64,000 bases of DNA from Vreelandella malpeensis (GCF_020622355.1 NZ_WHVL01000002.1:124001-188000), one strand, 5' to 3'; positions 42,035-51,873 are shown, numbered from the stretch's first letter. Notes: generated by a model from the letters alone, not told the origin. Numbers and translations: made by a program.

Positions 42035-43248
42035 TGGAACTTGTCTCCTAAATAGTGAGCAACGCTCATCATGTCCTTGTCACCACGCCCGCTCAGGTTG
42101 ACCACCATCAGGTGATCGCGGGGAAGCGTGGGCGCGCGCTTGGCGACTTCGGCCAGGGCGTGGGCGGTTTCGAGCGCCGGGATGATGCCCTCTTCGCGAC
42201 AACAGATCTGGAATGCCTCGAGCGCTTCGTCGTCGGTGGCAGATACGTACTCGACGCGGCCCTGCTCGTGAAGCCAGGCGTGCTCGGGGCCGATACCGGG
42301 ATAGTCGAGCCCCGCCGAAATCGAGTGGGCGTCGATGATCTGGCCATCCTCGTCCTGCAGCAGATAGGTGCGGTTGCCGTGGAGCACGCCGGGCGTACCG
42401 CCGTTCAGACTCGCCGCGTGCTGGCCCGTCGCTACCCCCTTGCCACCGGCCTCGACGCCGATCATCTGTACGCTTTCATCGCTCAAGAACGGGTGGAAAA
42501 GCCCCATGGCATTCGACCCACCGCCAATGCAGGCAATAAGCGAACCCGGCAGGCGCCCTTCCTTCTCCTGCATCTGGCGGCGGGTTTCATGGCCGATCAC
42601 CGCCTGGAAGTCGCGCACCATGGCCGGGTACGGGTGCGGCCCTGCCACGGTGCCGATGATGTAGAAGGTGTCGTCGATGTTGGTCACCCAGTCGCGCAGC
42701 GCCTCGTTCATGGCGTCCTTCAGCGTGCCGGTGCCGGAGGTGACCGGGATGACCTCGGCGCCCAAAAGCTTCATGCGGAACACGTTGGGCTGCTGGCGCT
42801 CGATGTCAGTGGAGCCCATGTAGACCACGCAGTCGAGGCCGAAGCGCGCCGCTACGGTGGCCGTGGCCACGCCGTGCATGCCCGCGCCGGTCTCGGCGAT
42901 GATGCGCTTCTTGCCCATGCGCTTGGCGAGCAGCACCTGGCCGATGCAGTTGTTGATCTTGTGCGCGCCGGTATGGTTGAGCTCTTCACGCTTCAAATAG
43001 ATCTTCGCGCCGCCGAAGTGCTCGGTGAGCCGTTCGGCAAAATACAGGGGGCTCGGCCGCCCCACGTAGTCACTCTGGAAATACGCCAGCTCGCGCTGGA
43101 AGTCGGGGTCCTGCTTGGCGCTGTCGTACTCCTCCTGCAGCGAGAGGATCAGCGGCATCAGCGTTTCGGCCACGAAGCGCCCGCCGAAGCTGCCGAACAG
43201 GCCCTGGGCATCGGGCAGAAGCGGTGAAGGAGTGACAAATTGATTCAT
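42031..43248 (-). CDS. trpB: Tryptophan synthase beta chain
   Basis: TrpB condenses indole with serine using PLP. The 405-residue protein has the PLP lysine in HTGAHKINN, and the phosphate-binding [10 protein letters not shown]. It starts with a divergent LysR gene 101 bases away, the trpI-trpBA arrangement of Pseudomonas and relatives. The other trp genes are not in the window. Confidence 0.98.
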   Translation of the reverse strand: MNQFVTPSPLLPDAQGLFGSFGGRFVAETLMPLILSLQEEYDSAKQDPDFQRELAYFQSDYVGRPSPLYFAERLTEHFGGAKIYLKREELNHTGAHKINNCIGQVLLAKRMGKKRIIAETGAGMHGVATATVAARFGLDCVVYMGSTDIERQQPNVFRMKLLGAEVIPVTSGTGTLKDAMNEALRDWVTNIDDTFYIIGTVAGPHPYPAMVRDFQAVIGHETRRQMQEKEGRLPGSLIACIGGGSNAMGLFHPFLSDESVQMIGVEAGGKGVATGQHAASLNGGTPGVLHGNRTYLLQDEDGQIIDAHSISAGLDYPGIGPEHAWLHEQGRVEYVSATDDEALEAFQICCREEGIIPALETAHALAEVAKRAPTLPRDHLMVVNLSGRGDKDMMSVAHYLGDKFQ

Positions 43249-43321
43249 GGCGACCTCGGGTGGTAGGCGAATGTCCTTACGCTAACCCAGGCAAGACGGC
43301 GGAAAAATCGATAAGATGTCA

Positions 43322-43333
43322 CTCACCTGTGAG
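43322..43333. promoter_or_regulatory. Inverted repeat in the trpI-trpBA gap, candidate TrpI operator
   Basis: CTCAC-CT-GTGAG is a perfect 5-bp inverted repeat midway in the 101-base gap between the divergent trpB and LysR genes. It is close to the LysR start and could serve autoregulation and trpBA activation. Confidence 0.4.
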
Positions 43334-43349
43334 CCAGGATCACCGATCA

Positions 43350-44249
43350 ATGAACCAGAGCCTTCCGCCATTGAGCGCCCTGCGCGCTTTTGAAGCCACC
43401 GCGCGCCTGGGCAGCGTGACCGCCGCCGCCCGGGAGCTCAATGTGACCCACGGTGCCGTGAGCCGCCAGCTCAAGAGCCTGGATGCGCATTTCGAGACGC
43501 GGCTTTTCGACAAGGCCGGCCGTGGGCTAATGCTGACAGCTCACGGCGAGACGCTGCAGGCGGGGCTTGCCGAGGCCTTCGCCAAGCTCCACGACAGTTG
43601 CGCGCTGCTCAAGCGTGAGGTGGCTGGCGCGCCCTTCGTGCTGGCCTGCCCGGGCAGCCTGATGGCGCGCTGGCTGATTCCGCGCCTGGAGCCGCTGCGT
43701 CAGGCGTTGCCCGAGCTCAAGATCCAGGTGGTGGTCAGCGATACCGAGCAGCCCGGCGGCCAGGAAGGCGCCAGCGCCACGCTGGCATTTCTGGAGCCTC
43801 CCTGGCCCGAACGAGGAGAAACGATCGAGCTGATGGCAGAAGAGATCTGCGCGGTGGCAAGCCCGGCGCTGGCCGCGCGGCTCGATGCCCACGCGCCGGC
43901 ATCACTGTTCGAGCATGGGCTTCTCAGCACCGCCTCGCGCCCCCAGGCTTGGCCGGCCTGGGGGCGCGCCCACGGGCTCGACGTGGCGGCACTCGAGGGT
44001 GCCTTGGAACGCGGCCAGGGGTTCGAGCACCTCTACTACCTGATGGAAGCGGCGGTAGCGGGCCTCGGGGTCGCGATCGCCCCTCGGTTGCTGGTGGAGG
44101 ATGATCTCAAGAGTGGGCGACTGATCGCGCCCTGGGGCAGCGTCACCACGTCTGCTCGCCTCTGCCTGTGGCTTGCAGACGCGCGCCACAACGATGCGGG
44201 CGAGCGGCTCGCGGCCTGGCTCGACCGCGAGCTGACAAGATCACGTTAG
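43350..44249 (+). CDS. trpI: LysR-family regulator, TrpI-like
   Basis: The 299-residue protein starts LPPLSALRAFEATARLGSVTAAARELNVTHGAVSRQLKSLDAHFETRLF, a GcvA/TrpI-type helix-turn-helix. In pseudomonads TrpI activates trpBA in response to indole-3-glycerol phosphate, and the divergent position here fits. The ATG at 43350 begins the conserved domain. The symbol rests on gene order and family resemblance. The stop overlaps the convergent homocysteine methyltransferase gene by 9 bases. Confidence 0.85.
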   Translation: MNQSLPPLSALRAFEATARLGSVTAAARELNVTHGAVSRQLKSLDAHFETRLFDKAGRGLMLTAHGETLQAGLAEAFAKLHDSCALLKREVAGAPFVLACPGSLMARWLIPRLEPLRQALPELKIQVVVSDTEQPGGQEGASATLAFLEPPWPERGETIELMAEEICAVASPALAARLDAHAPASLFEHGLLSTASRPQAWPAWGRAHGLDVAALEGALERGQGFEHLYYLMEAAVAGLGVAIAPRLLVEDDLKSGRLIAPWGSVTTSARLCLWLADARHNDAGERLAAWLDRELTRSR

Positions 44250-45203
44250 CGATTGGCGCCACGCAGCCAGCGCCCGAATATCCTCGGGCGTGGTGCGACA
44301 ACACCCGCCGATGCCCGACGCCCCGGCCGCCAGCCAGCCTGGCGCGCCCTGAACGAGGCCAGAGGGCGCGCCTTGGTGGTCACACGCCGCCGGGTGCCAG
44401 GTCTTGGTCACCGGGTCGTACTGCTCGCCGGAATTGGGGTAGACCAGCACCGGCAGATCGCACTCGCCCCTGATCGCCTCGATCAGCGGCGCAATATGCG
44501 CAAGCGCGGTGCAATTCACGCCGATCGCCGCCACCCCCGGCCGGCCCGCCAGCGCCCGAGCGCACTCGGCGATCGGCGTGCCGTCGCTTACGTGCGCGCC
44601 GTCCTTGGCCGAGAAGGTGATCCAGGCCTGCGCCCCCGGGTGCTCGGCGAGCAGATCGGCGATCGCCAGCGCCTCATCGAGCGACGGCAGCGTCTCCGCC
44701 GCCAGCAGGTCCGCGCCAGCTTCCAGCAACAGCGCAAGGCGCTCGCGGTGGAAATCGACCAGTCCCGCGCGGTCCAGATCGTAGCCGCCACGGTACTCGC
44801 TACCATCGGCCAGATACGCCCCGTAGGGGCCGACCGAGGCCGCCACCAGCGGTTTCGGGCGCCCGCTATCCGCTTGCCAGACGGCGTCGCGCGCCTCACA
44901 CGCCAGCGTCACCGAGCGCGTGATCAGCGAGCGTGCCTCCTGCTCGGAGAGCCCGGCGCGCATGAAGCCGGGAATCGTCGCCTGGTAGCTTGCGGTGATC
45001 GCGCAGTCGGCGCCGGCTTCGAAGTAAGCCCGGTGGACCTGGCGGATCTTCTCCGGCGCTTCACGCAAGAGCCGCGCCGACCAGAGACTGTCGTTCAGAT
45101 CGCACCCCAACGCCTCGAGCTCGGTGGCCAGCGCCCCGTCGATCACCATGAAGGGCACGTCCTGCAACAGGGTGGTGATGGGATTGTTCGATCGGGCACT
45201 CAT
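44241..45203 (-). CDS. mmuM: Homocysteine S-methyltransferase
   Basis: MmuM methylates homocysteine to methionine using S-methylmethionine. The 320-residue protein has the zinc cysteines in GVNCTAL and [13 protein letters not shown], and the start [20 protein letters not shown] is typical. The ATG at 45203 follows GAGGAG and overlaps the mmuP stop by 4 bases. It is coupled to the permease gene, so the pair imports and uses S-methylmethionine, a plant- and algae-derived methyl donor. Confidence 0.95.
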   Translation of the reverse strand: MSARSNNPITTLLQDVPFMVIDGALATELEALGCDLNDSLWSARLLREAPEKIRQVHRAYFEAGADCAITASYQATIPGFMRAGLSEQEARSLITRSVTLACEARDAVWQADSGRPKPLVAASVGPYGAYLADGSEYRGGYDLDRAGLVDFHRERLALLLEAGADLLAAETLPSLDEALAIADLLAEHPGAQAWITFSAKDGAHVSDGTPIAECARALAGRPGVAAIGVNCTALAHIAPLIEAIRGECDLPVLVYPNSGEQYDPVTKTWHPAACDHQGAPSGLVQGAPGWLAAGASGIGGCCRTTPEDIRALAAWRQSLT

Positions 45204-46618
45204 GAGACAGACTCCTCGACGGCGGCACGACGCCGGACCGTCTTGCGGCGGTGCAGAAAGTGCACCAGGTAACACAAGAAGATGAACGGCACGCCGAAGT
45301 AGAGCGCGACGCGCTGATGCGGATCGAAGGCGATGCCGACGCAGGCGGCCAGACACGCGCCAAAGGCGATCAGTGGCACGAACGGGTAGCCCGGCGTGCG
45401 ATAGACCAGATCCTCGAGACGCCCGCCCTCGCGCAGGTACTGGCGGCGGAAGTTGAACTGACTCAGCGCGATCGCCATCCACACGATCACCACCGCTAGT
45501 CCCGAAATGGACACCAGCACCAGATACACGGTTTCCGGCGCGTAGACGCTCGAGAACAGCGCCCCAAAGCCGCCGATCATGCTCAAGAGCAGCGCGTTCA
45601 TGGGAATGCCGCGCTTGTTGAGTCGGCCAAGCGACCTGGGCAGCGTGCCCTGATCCGAGAGTGTCCAGAGCATGCGCGCCGAAGCGTAGAGCCCGGAGTT
45701 GGCCGCCGACAGCAGCGCGGTGATGATCACGAAATTCATGATGTCCGCCGCCCCCGGCACGCCGATGCGCTGGAACACCGCGACGAAAGGGCTCTGGCCG
45801 AGCCCGGCTTCGGTGTGCGGCAGCAGTGCCGCGATCACGATCATGGTGCCGACGAAGAACAGGATCAGCCGCCAGAGAGTGGCGCGAATCGCCTTGGGCA
45901 CGTTGCGCGCCGGGTCCACCGCTTCACCGGCGGCGATGCCGATCAGCTCGGTGCCGGAGAAGGCGAACATCACCGCCAGAAGGGTCATGCCGATGGTCAG
46001 AAGGCTCGGCGGCATCGCGCCTTCGCCCCAAAGTGCGGAGAGCCCGGGGGACGCTACGGCGGCGCCGGTCTCGTCCTGAAGCGGCACGAAGCCGATGATC
46101 GCGGCCGCGCCGATCAGCACGAACGTCACCACCGCCAGCACCTTGATCAAGGAGAGCCAGAACTCGGATTCGGCGAAAAAGCGCGAGGTGAAGGCGTTGA
46201 CGCCGAACACGATGGCGGCGAACAGCGCGCTCCAGTACCAGCCCGGGATATCCTGAAACCATCGGCCCATGAACACCGCCGCCGCGGTGAACTCCGAGCC
46301 CAGCGCGACCGTCCAGGTGAGCCAGTACATCCACGCCACCATGTAGCCGGTGCCGGGGCCGATATAGCGCGTGGCGTGGGCACTGAACGCGCCGGAATCC
46401 GGCATGTGCACGGCAAGCTCGCCCAGACACATCATCACCAGCCAGGCGACGATGCCGCCCACCAGATACGCCAACACCGCGCCCAGCGGGCCGGCCTGCT
46501 GCACCGTATAGCCGGAGCTCAGAAAAAGCCCGGTGCCGATCACGCCCCCGAGCGACAGCATGACCAAATGACGCGTTTGCATGCTGCGCTTGAAGTGTGC
46601 GCCCTCTTGCTCGTTCAT
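45200..46618 (-). CDS. mmuP: S-methylmethionine permease (amino acid permease)
   Basis: The protein is an APC-family permease with ~12 helices. Its N-terminal region [46 protein letters not shown] is close to E. coli MmuP, as are [20 protein letters not shown] and [17 protein letters not shown]. The ATG at 46618 has CAGGA 7 bases upstream. Operon partner mmuM supports the substrate. A near-consensus promoter overlapped by a palindrome lies upstream. Confidence 0.93.
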   Translation of the reverse strand: MNEQEGAHFKRSMQTRHLVMLSLGGVIGTGLFLSSGYTVQQAGPLGAVLAYLVGGIVAWLVMMCLGELAVHMPDSGAFSAHATRYIGPGTGYMVAWMYWLTWTVALGSEFTAAAVFMGRWFQDIPGWYWSALFAAIVFGVNAFTSRFFAESEFWLSLIKVLAVVTFVLIGAAAIIGFVPLQDETGAAVASPGLSALWGEGAMPPSLLTIGMTLLAVMFAFSGTELIGIAAGEAVDPARNVPKAIRATLWRLILFFVGTMIVIAALLPHTEAGLGQSPFVAVFQRIGVPGAADIMNFVIITALLSAANSGLYASARMLWTLSDQGTLPRSLGRLNKRGIPMNALLLSMIGGFGALFSSVYAPETVYLVLVSISGLAVVIVWMAIALSQFNFRRQYLREGGRLEDLVYRTPGYPFVPLIAFGACLAACVGIAFDPHQRVALYFGVPFIFLCYLVHFLHRRKTVRRRAAVEESVS

Positions 46619-46675
46619 GATACGTCCTGATGATTGCAAATTGATCTTCACGCGGGCCCGGCCTGCGCGAAGGGC

Positions 46676-46706
46676 GCACTATATTAGTGCAACCAGGGCG
46701 TATCAA
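46676..46706 (-). promoter_or_regulatory. mmuPM promoter with an overlapping palindromic operator
   Basis: On the minus strand TTGATA (46701-46706) and TATAGT (46678-46683) are 17 bases apart. A perfect inverted repeat GCACTA-ATA-TAGTGC (46676-46690) covers the -10 box, a position suited to a repressor. The MetJ box sequence (AGACGTCT) is not seen. Confidence 0.7.
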
Positions 46707-46779
46707 AAAGAAATCAAAACACAAGACCCTATTCCTCGAGGCTATAAAGCGGGCTGGGTTTTCGAGGCGCGCGGCTCAT

Positions 46780-47826
46780 TCAGCCGTGAGTGGTTTCGAG
46801 CGCGATATTGGCCCAGCCGCGCTCGGCCACCAGCGCCTCCAGCCTGGTCGGTCGGTAGCGTTCGTCGCGTTCGTAGCGCGCCTTCACGCTTTCGTGGATC
46901 AACGTGGGGCGGCCTTCGGTGATCAATGGCCGATCGTATTCGGGGCGCAGCCGGTAGATGTGCCGGCGCGAGTGGTGCAGCGCCCCGCGCGCGCCGTCGG
47001 TCAGGCGGGTGTAGACGTGCGCGTCCGTCGCCAGGCCCGCGGCATTGGCCTCGGCGAGCATCCAGCCAAGCGGCGCGTCCGAAGCCTGGCGGCCCTGCTT
47101 GTCCGGCGCCTTGCCGCCGCCGATGTCGCTGTGCACGCCGGCGAACCACACCTGCTTGAGGTCGACACCACCGCGCGCTTCCCAGAGCGTGGGCTCGAAA
47201 TTCTTTCGGTGTTCGTCGATCGCCAGCGCATGGCGGGCGGTGGCGATATTGCCGCCCAGCTTGGTGTCGTAGAATTCCTGATCGTTGTTGAACACGCCGC
47301 CCAGCAGGCTCAGCGGAATGCCCAGCTCCCCGACCGTGTCCCACACGCCGATGAAGTGAATGCGCCGGCTCGGGTGGCTGTGGCGAGCGCGAAACGCCCG
47401 GGCTTTCTCGCCGCCGGGCCAATCGCCGTCCGCGTCGCTTTTGTAGATCTCCCACGCGCGGGTGATCAACGAGGCGTGCTCGCGCGTGAGAATGCCGCAA
47501 TTGTTGATCAGCCCGCAAAGCACGCGCACGTTGTAGGCGCCGCGGCTGAAGCCGAACAGGTAGATGTCATCGCCCTGAGCGTAGTTGTGCAACAGGTAGC
47601 GGTAGCCATCGAGAATGTTCTTCTGAATGCCGGCGCCGGTAAGCGCCCCGCTCAAGTGGTTGCGGTAGGAGCCGATACCCCAGCCGTAGAACACCTGCTG
47701 GCGCACGCCCTCGTGCTCCGGAGTAATGCCGCGGGCAAGCTTCAATACGTTTGTCGGGTAGTCTTCCTCAAGATCCTCTTCCGGTTGATTCCAGGTGCCG
47801 TCGGCGCAGATGACGAGATGGGCCAT
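46780..47826 (-). CDS. DUF2235 phospholipase-type hydrolase (Tle1-like)
   Basis: The 348-residue protein belongs to the DUF2235 alpha/beta hydrolases: start MAHLVICADGTWNQPE, nucleophile elbow in YLFGFSRGAYNVRVL (GFSRG), aspartate in IGVWDTVGELG and the histidine in FAGVHSDIGGG. Some members are type VI secretion phospholipase effectors (Tle1), but this copy has no VgrG, PAAR, adaptor or immunity gene beside it and has no C-terminal membrane extension. A housekeeping esterase role is equally possible. Confidence 0.88.
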   Translation of the reverse strand: MAHLVICADGTWNQPEEDLEEDYPTNVLKLARGITPEHEGVRQQVFYGWGIGSYRNHLSGALTGAGIQKNILDGYRYLLHNYAQGDDIYLFGFSRGAYNVRVLCGLINNCGILTREHASLITRAWEIYKSDADGDWPGGEKARAFRARHSHPSRRIHFIGVWDTVGELGIPLSLLGGVFNNDQEFYDTKLGGNIATARHALAIDEHRKNFEPTLWEARGGVDLKQVWFAGVHSDIGGGKAPDKQGRQASDAPLGWMLAEANAAGLATDAHVYTRLTDGARGALHHSRRHIYRLRPEYDRPLITEGRPTLIHESVKARYERDERYRPTRLEALVAERGWANIALETTHG

Positions 47827-47878
47827 GATGTCACTCCTTGACGCCCGGGCGAGTGAGCATCACCAGTGTCGACGCTGC

Positions 47879-48508
47879 CTACCGGTTCGAGGCGATCAGC
47901 GTCCCGCCGGCGGCCATGAACAGGCCCCCGGTCGCCCGGTTGAACCGCTGGTAGCGGCACGGGCTCTGGAACCAGCGGCTGATGCCGGCGCCCAGCCCCG
48001 CATAACTCGACATCAGGGTGAAATCGATCACAAGCCAGGTCAATGCAAGAATGATGAATTGCACAAGCTGCGGCTGGCCCAGGTCGATGAAGTTGGGAAA
48101 CAACGCGGCGAAAAAGAGCAGATCCTTGGGGTTGCTGATACCGACGGTAAAGCCGCGGCGAAAGCGTGTCGCCGCCGATACCCTCGGCCCCGTGGCGACG
48201 CCAGGGCTTGCCATCGGCGGGCTAGAGGTATCGCGCCAGGCACTGACGCCCAGGTAGATCAGATACGCCCCACCCACCATCTTGAGCACATAAAAGGCGG
48301 TTTCTGACGTGGCGAGCACGGCCCCCAGCCCCAATGACGAGATCAGCATCAGCACCAGCGAGGCCAGAGTGCCACCGAGCACGGTGGTCGTCGCCTGGCG
48401 TCGGCCGAACTTCAGCCCGTGGCTGGTGCACAAAAGCGCCACCGGCCCGGGAAAGATGATCAGGGCGAAAATGACGCCTACATAGGTCAGCCACGTTAGC
48501 GTGTCCAC
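47879..48508 (-). CDS. LysE-family translocator
   Basis: The 209-residue membrane protein has the LysE/RhtB pattern with six hydrophobic helices: FALIIFPGPVALLCTSHGLKFGRRQATTTVLGG at the N-terminus and GFTVGISNPKDLLFFAALFPNFID in the middle. Such proteins export amino acids or small metabolites. I chose the GTG at 48508 because AAGGAGG lies 5 bases before it. Confidence 0.92.
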   Translation of the reverse strand: MDTLTWLTYVGVIFALIIFPGPVALLCTSHGLKFGRRQATTTVLGGTLASLVLMLISSLGLGAVLATSETAFYVLKMVGGAYLIYLGVSAWRDTSSPPMASPGVATGPRVSAATRFRRGFTVGISNPKDLLFFAALFPNFIDLGQPQLVQFIILALTWLVIDFTLMSSYAGLGAGISRWFQSPCRYQRFNRATGGLFMAAGGTLIASNR

Positions 48509-48595
48509 GCGTACCTCCTTTTTATCATTCAATGGCGGCCCTGCTGACCGACATACAGGGTTAGTCGTGATCATTCAAACACAGCCGCCTTCGGG

Positions 48596-48624
48596 TTGCT
48601 CGATTAAAGCCACCTGCGTAGACT
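48596..48624 (+). promoter_or_regulatory. Candidate promoter of the P-loop kinase-like gene
   Basis: TTGCTC (48596-48601) and TAGACT (48619-48624) are separated by 17 bases, 26 bases before the ATG of the next gene. Confidence 0.45.
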
Positions 48625-48650
48625 GGCGCGCCGTTTTGAAGGTCAGCGCC

Positions 48651-49208
48651 ATGAAAATCAACGTCGTGGGTACCAGCGGCAGCGGCAAGAGCACGCTGTC
48701 GAAAAGGCTCGCCGAAGCACTGAACGTCCCGCATATTGCGCTCGACCAGCTCTTCTGGCGCCCCAACTGGCAGGAAACGCCGGACGATGAGTTTTTTCCT
48801 GAACTCGAGGCGGCCCTGGCCGACGCCGCTGATGGTTGGGTGCTCGACGGCAACTTCAACCGCACCCGCGCAATCAAGTGGCGCGAGGTCGACATGATCG
48901 TCTGGCTTGATTACGGCTTCTGGCGCACTTTTCGCCAGTCTTTCCAACGAGCGGTCATGCGCATCGTTACCCGCCGCGAACTCTGGCCCGGTACCGGCAA
49001 TCGCGAAACCTTTCGTAAGACCTTTCTAAGCCGCGACTCGATTCTTTTATGGATGCTGACCTACTGGCGTTCCCAGCGTCGGCGTTACCTGCTGGACACC
49101 ATGAATCTTCGCTACCGGCACATCCAGATCGTGCGCCTGACCTCCCACAGCGAAGCGGAGTTTCTGATCGAGCGGTTAATCGAGCAACGACATCTGCATT
49201 TGGAATAA
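48651..49208 (+). CDS. P-loop NTPase of the adenylate kinase/topology-modulation type
   Basis: The 185-residue protein starts MKINVVGTSGSGKSTLSKRLAEAL with a perfect Walker A, then ALDQLFWRPNWQETP, GWVLDGNFNR and VDMIVWLDYGFWRTF with a Walker B aspartate, and the arginine-rich lid region RRELWPGTGNRETFRK. This matches small kinase-like proteins annotated as FlaR/adenylate kinase-like. The phosphoryl acceptor is unknown. The ATG at 48651 begins the P-loop domain. Confidence 0.85.
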   Translation: MKINVVGTSGSGKSTLSKRLAEALNVPHIALDQLFWRPNWQETPDDEFFPELEAALADAADGWVLDGNFNRTRAIKWREVDMIVWLDYGFWRTFRQSFQRAVMRIVTRRELWPGTGNRETFRKTFLSRDSILLWMLTYWRSQRRRYLLDTMNLRYRHIQIVRLTSHSEAEFLIERLIEQRHLHLE

Positions 49209-49270
49209 CCCGCGAAACCGGTTAGGTTTTTTGATCACTCATTCAAAAACCATTCAATAAAGGAGTTGCC

Positions 49271-50203
49271 ATGAACCGCTACCTGGCTCTTGTTCTTCAT
49301 CTGGGTCTTTTCACAGGTACTCTTGCGGCCCCGGCACTGGCTGACACCACGCCGCTCGAGCAGCAGCTAAAGGATCTCGAGTCGTTCCAGGTGATCGCTC
49401 ACCGCGGTGCCAGCGGTCATGCGCCGGAAAGCAGCATGGCTGCGCTCGAACTCGCCCACGCCTGGGGCGTGGACTACCTGGAGCTGGATATCCAGATGAC
49501 CGCCGACGGTGAGCTGGTCGCCTTTCACGACGACACCCTCGAGCGCACCAGCAACGGCGAAGGTCATATCAACGACCACACCCTGGCCGAGCTTAAGGAC
49601 CTCGATGCGGGCAGCTGGTTCAACGAGGAAAACCCCGAACTTGCCGACGATGCCTTCGCAGGCGCAGAGATACTAACGCTCGAGGAAGTGTTCAATCGCT
49701 TCGGCCAGGACGCCCGCTACTACCTGGAGACGAAGTCGCCGGAGCTCAACCCGGGCGTGGAAGAGGGGCTGGTGCGCCGACTGGAAGCCTATGACATGAT
49801 TGAGACCGGGCGCGTGCTGATCCAGTCCTTCGATCAGGAGAGCCTTCTGAAGATTCACGAGCTGAACGCGAGCATCCCGCTGATCCAACTGGTGTGGTAT
49901 TCCCCGGATGAAGAGAACGAAGGCCGCCTGACGGAGTGGACCGGCGTGACTCCGAGCCCGGACGAGATCACCGATGCGGACTTCCGGGCCGTGGCGGATT
50001 ACGCCGTGGGGCTCGGCACCAACTACCTGTATGACGGCGAGCCGGTCATCACCAAGGCATTCGTCCAGCAGGCCCAGGACAACGGCCTGGCGGTTCATGT
50101 CTATACGGTCAACGACATCGATGAAATGCAGCATCTGATCGACTGGGGCGTCGATGGCCTGTTCACCGATTACGCAGATCGGCTGATCGAGCTGACCGAA
50201 TAG
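49271..50203 (+). CDS. glpQ: Secreted glycerophosphodiester phosphodiesterase
   Basis: GDPD enzymes release sn-glycerol-3-phosphate from glycerophosphodiesters. The protein (310 residues) has a signal peptide (LALVLHLGLFTGTLAAPALA). The metal/phosphate site is intact: HRGASGHAPESS, then YLELDIQMTADGELVAFHDDTLERTSNGEG and YYLETKSPEL. The C-terminal segment QDNGLAVHVYTVNDIDEMQHLIDWGVDGLFTDYADRL is typical. AGGAG precedes the ATG. The symbol is by function, since several paralogues exist. Confidence 0.93.
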   Translation: MNRYLALVLHLGLFTGTLAAPALADTTPLEQQLKDLESFQVIAHRGASGHAPESSMAALELAHAWGVDYLELDIQMTADGELVAFHDDTLERTSNGEGHINDHTLAELKDLDAGSWFNEENPELADDAFAGAEILTLEEVFNRFGQDARYYLETKSPELNPGVEEGLVRRLEAYDMIETGRVLIQSFDQESLLKIHELNASIPLIQLVWYSPDEENEGRLTEWTGVTPSPDEITDADFRAVADYAVGLGTNYLYDGEPVITKAFVQQAQDNGLAVHVYTVNDIDEMQHLIDWGVDGLFTDYADRLIELTE

Positions 50204-50207
50204 CCGT

Positions 50208-51086
50208 CTAGCCGCACGCTTCGACAAAACGCTCGATGCGCGTTCGCGCCTCACCCGTTAGCGTTTTTAGCGGCAGGCACGGCGCGCTTACCTGCCCTTG
50301 CAGCTCGGCCACAGTGGCAATAACCCGCAAGCTGCCGTATTCGCGATACAGCGCCCAGAGCGGCTCGAAGATGTCTGACAAGCACTGAGCCTCCTCGGCG
50401 TTGCCGGCCTGGGCGGTGCGGGTGATGGCGAGTGCGGCCTCGGGAAAGAGCCCGCCCAGTACCGAATACCAGCCATCACAGCCGGCGCCGAGCGCGGTGG
50501 CCGCCGCCGGGTCGCCGCTGATGCCGAGGGTGACGTGATCGGGAATCAGCGCGCGCAGCCGCGCGATGCGCGTTTGGGCCGCTTCCCGATCCAGCGGCAC
50601 CGGCGGAATCTTGATCGACGCGACCCGAGGGAGCTCAGCAATGCGCGCATGAAGTTTATCGCTGAACGTAAAGTGCGTGGTGCCCGGGTTGTCGTAGACG
50701 CACAGCGGCACATCGAGCGTCTTGCACGCCGCCTTGTAGTGGCCGAACACCTCTTCCTCGGTCAGCGCCTGGTACGACACCGGCGCCAGCAGCACCCCGC
50801 TCGCCCCGGCCTTCTGGGCATCCTCGGCCAGGCGAATCACCTCGCGGGTGGAAAGCGCGCCGATGCCGGCCACGACCGGTACGCCGTCGGCGCCCTCCAC
50901 CGCCAGTCGCGTCACTCGAGCGCGCTCCTCGCGCGAAAGATACATGTAGCTGCCGGTCGAGCCCAGCACACCGATGGAGTCCACCCGCGCGCGCGCCAGC
51001 CGCGTCACCAGACGGATGAATTCGTCTTCGTGAACGCCCTGCTCATTGATGGGCGTCAAAGGAAAGGCACTTAATCCGGCGAACAT
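50208..51086 (-). CDS. DapA-like dihydrodipicolinate synthase family aldolase
   Basis: This class I aldolase (292 residues) has the Schiff-base lysine in VASIKIPP and the tyrosine in CVYDNPGTTHF, with the phosphate/carboxylate motif VLGSTGSYMYLS (G-S-T-G in place of the GTTGE of true DapA). That difference argues against lysine synthesis and for a keto-acid aldolase or lyase. The ATG at 51086 has GAGGAG upstream. It is convergent with glpQ, only 4 bases apart. Confidence 0.88.
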   Translation of the reverse strand: MFAGLSAFPLTPINEQGVHEDEFIRLVTRLARARVDSIGVLGSTGSYMYLSREERARVTRLAVEGADGVPVVAGIGALSTREVIRLAEDAQKAGASGVLLAPVSYQALTEEEVFGHYKAACKTLDVPLCVYDNPGTTHFTFSDKLHARIAELPRVASIKIPPVPLDREAAQTRIARLRALIPDHVTLGISGDPAAATALGAGCDGWYSVLGGLFPEAALAITRTAQAGNAEEAQCLSDIFEPLWALYREYGSLRVIATVAELQGQVSAPCLPLKTLTGEARTRIERFVEACG

Positions 51087-51166
51087 GTTCAAGTCTCCTC
51101 GAAGGGGAATTCGGTTGATATTCAACCTATTGCCAGTGCCGAGTTGCTCTTGGTATCAAGGTGACT

Positions 51167-51574
51167 TCATGACTGCCTGGCAAAGCTATGCTTATCGAAA
51201 ATGCTATCGATCGAATGCTCAAACAGATCCTGAACATGGTGCTTGGCAGTGTCGGCAGTAACGAGGTGGAAATCGCGGGTCAGCGATCGGCGCCCAAGCC
51301 ACTTGAACAGGCCCTGGCGGGCGACCACGTTGAGCATGAGCAGGCCCTGGCGCTCCTCGATGGGCACGAACTGATAGTGCGCGTGAAGCCCCTGGCGATC
51401 ACCGAGCAGAAACTCGAAACCGCCACCGGCACCCTGCTCGTCGAACAACGCTATCTCGCGGGCCCAGGGGTACTGGTCGATGATGTTACAGGCTTTGTCG
51501 AAACTATCGGTGGTGATTCGGCGATGAACGAACTCGCGGTTTTCGGTGTGAAGAGAGTAGAGAATTCGAACCAT
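51167..51574 (-). CDS. Protein of unknown function (135 aa)
   Basis: I do not recognise this protein. It is rich in aromatic and charged residues (YSLHTENREFVHRRITTDSFDKACNIIDQYPWAREIALFDEQGAGGGFEF), appears soluble and has no cysteine triad or metal motif. I chose the ATG at 51574 because a good -10 box (TATAAT) lies ~35 bases upstream. A 79-residue in-frame extension upstream begins MINSFDPARRKVVGGLAIGIAAA, which looks signal-like but would span that promoter. Confidence 0.6.
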   Translation of the reverse strand: MVRILYSLHTENREFVHRRITTDSFDKACNIIDQYPWAREIALFDEQGAGGGFEFLLGDRQGLHAHYQFVPIEERQGLLMLNVVARQGLFKWLGRRSLTRDFHLVTADTAKHHVQDLFEHSIDSIFDKHSFARQS

Positions 51575-51608
51575 CGAAGGCCTGCGGGTGGAAATAATTA
51601 AGCGCTTG

Positions 51609-51638
51609 ATTATATACCATTGCGCCCCGCAGGCCGAA
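51609..51638 (-). promoter_or_regulatory. Candidate promoter for the 135-aa unknown gene; remainder of the 51575-51873 gap
   Basis: On the minus strand TTCGGC (51633-51638) and TATAAT (51609-51614) are separated by 18 bases. The rest of the ~300-base gap up to the sugar dehydrogenase stop holds only the in-frame extension of the unknown gene. I saw no RNA gene there. Confidence 0.4.
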
Positions 51639-51873
51639 CTGGATTCAGGGCTGGCCGCTACCGCCCGCTGTGCCGTACGCAGATCATAGGCGACCACCGA
51701 CGAGGTATCGATGATCGCCGCTCCCGCCGCCAAGTGCTTCATGGCTGCGGCTATGCCGATGGCAAGACCACCCACAACCTTGCGACGTGCCGGATCGAAA
51801 GAGTTGATCATTCCTGAGACGGATGCGGCCCCCCCTTTGACCTTAGTCCCAGTGACTCAAAGCGTAAACCGGC

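Noticed and set aside
46780..47826. Call as a type VI secretion lipase effector
   Set aside because: No VgrG, PAAR, adaptor or immunity gene is adjacent, so only the family call is supported.
51188..51601. 137-codon plus-strand frame opposite the 135-aa unknown gene
   Set aside because: Both strands are open. The minus-strand frame has the better amino-acid mix and a -10 box; the plus-strand frame has no ribosome-binding site.
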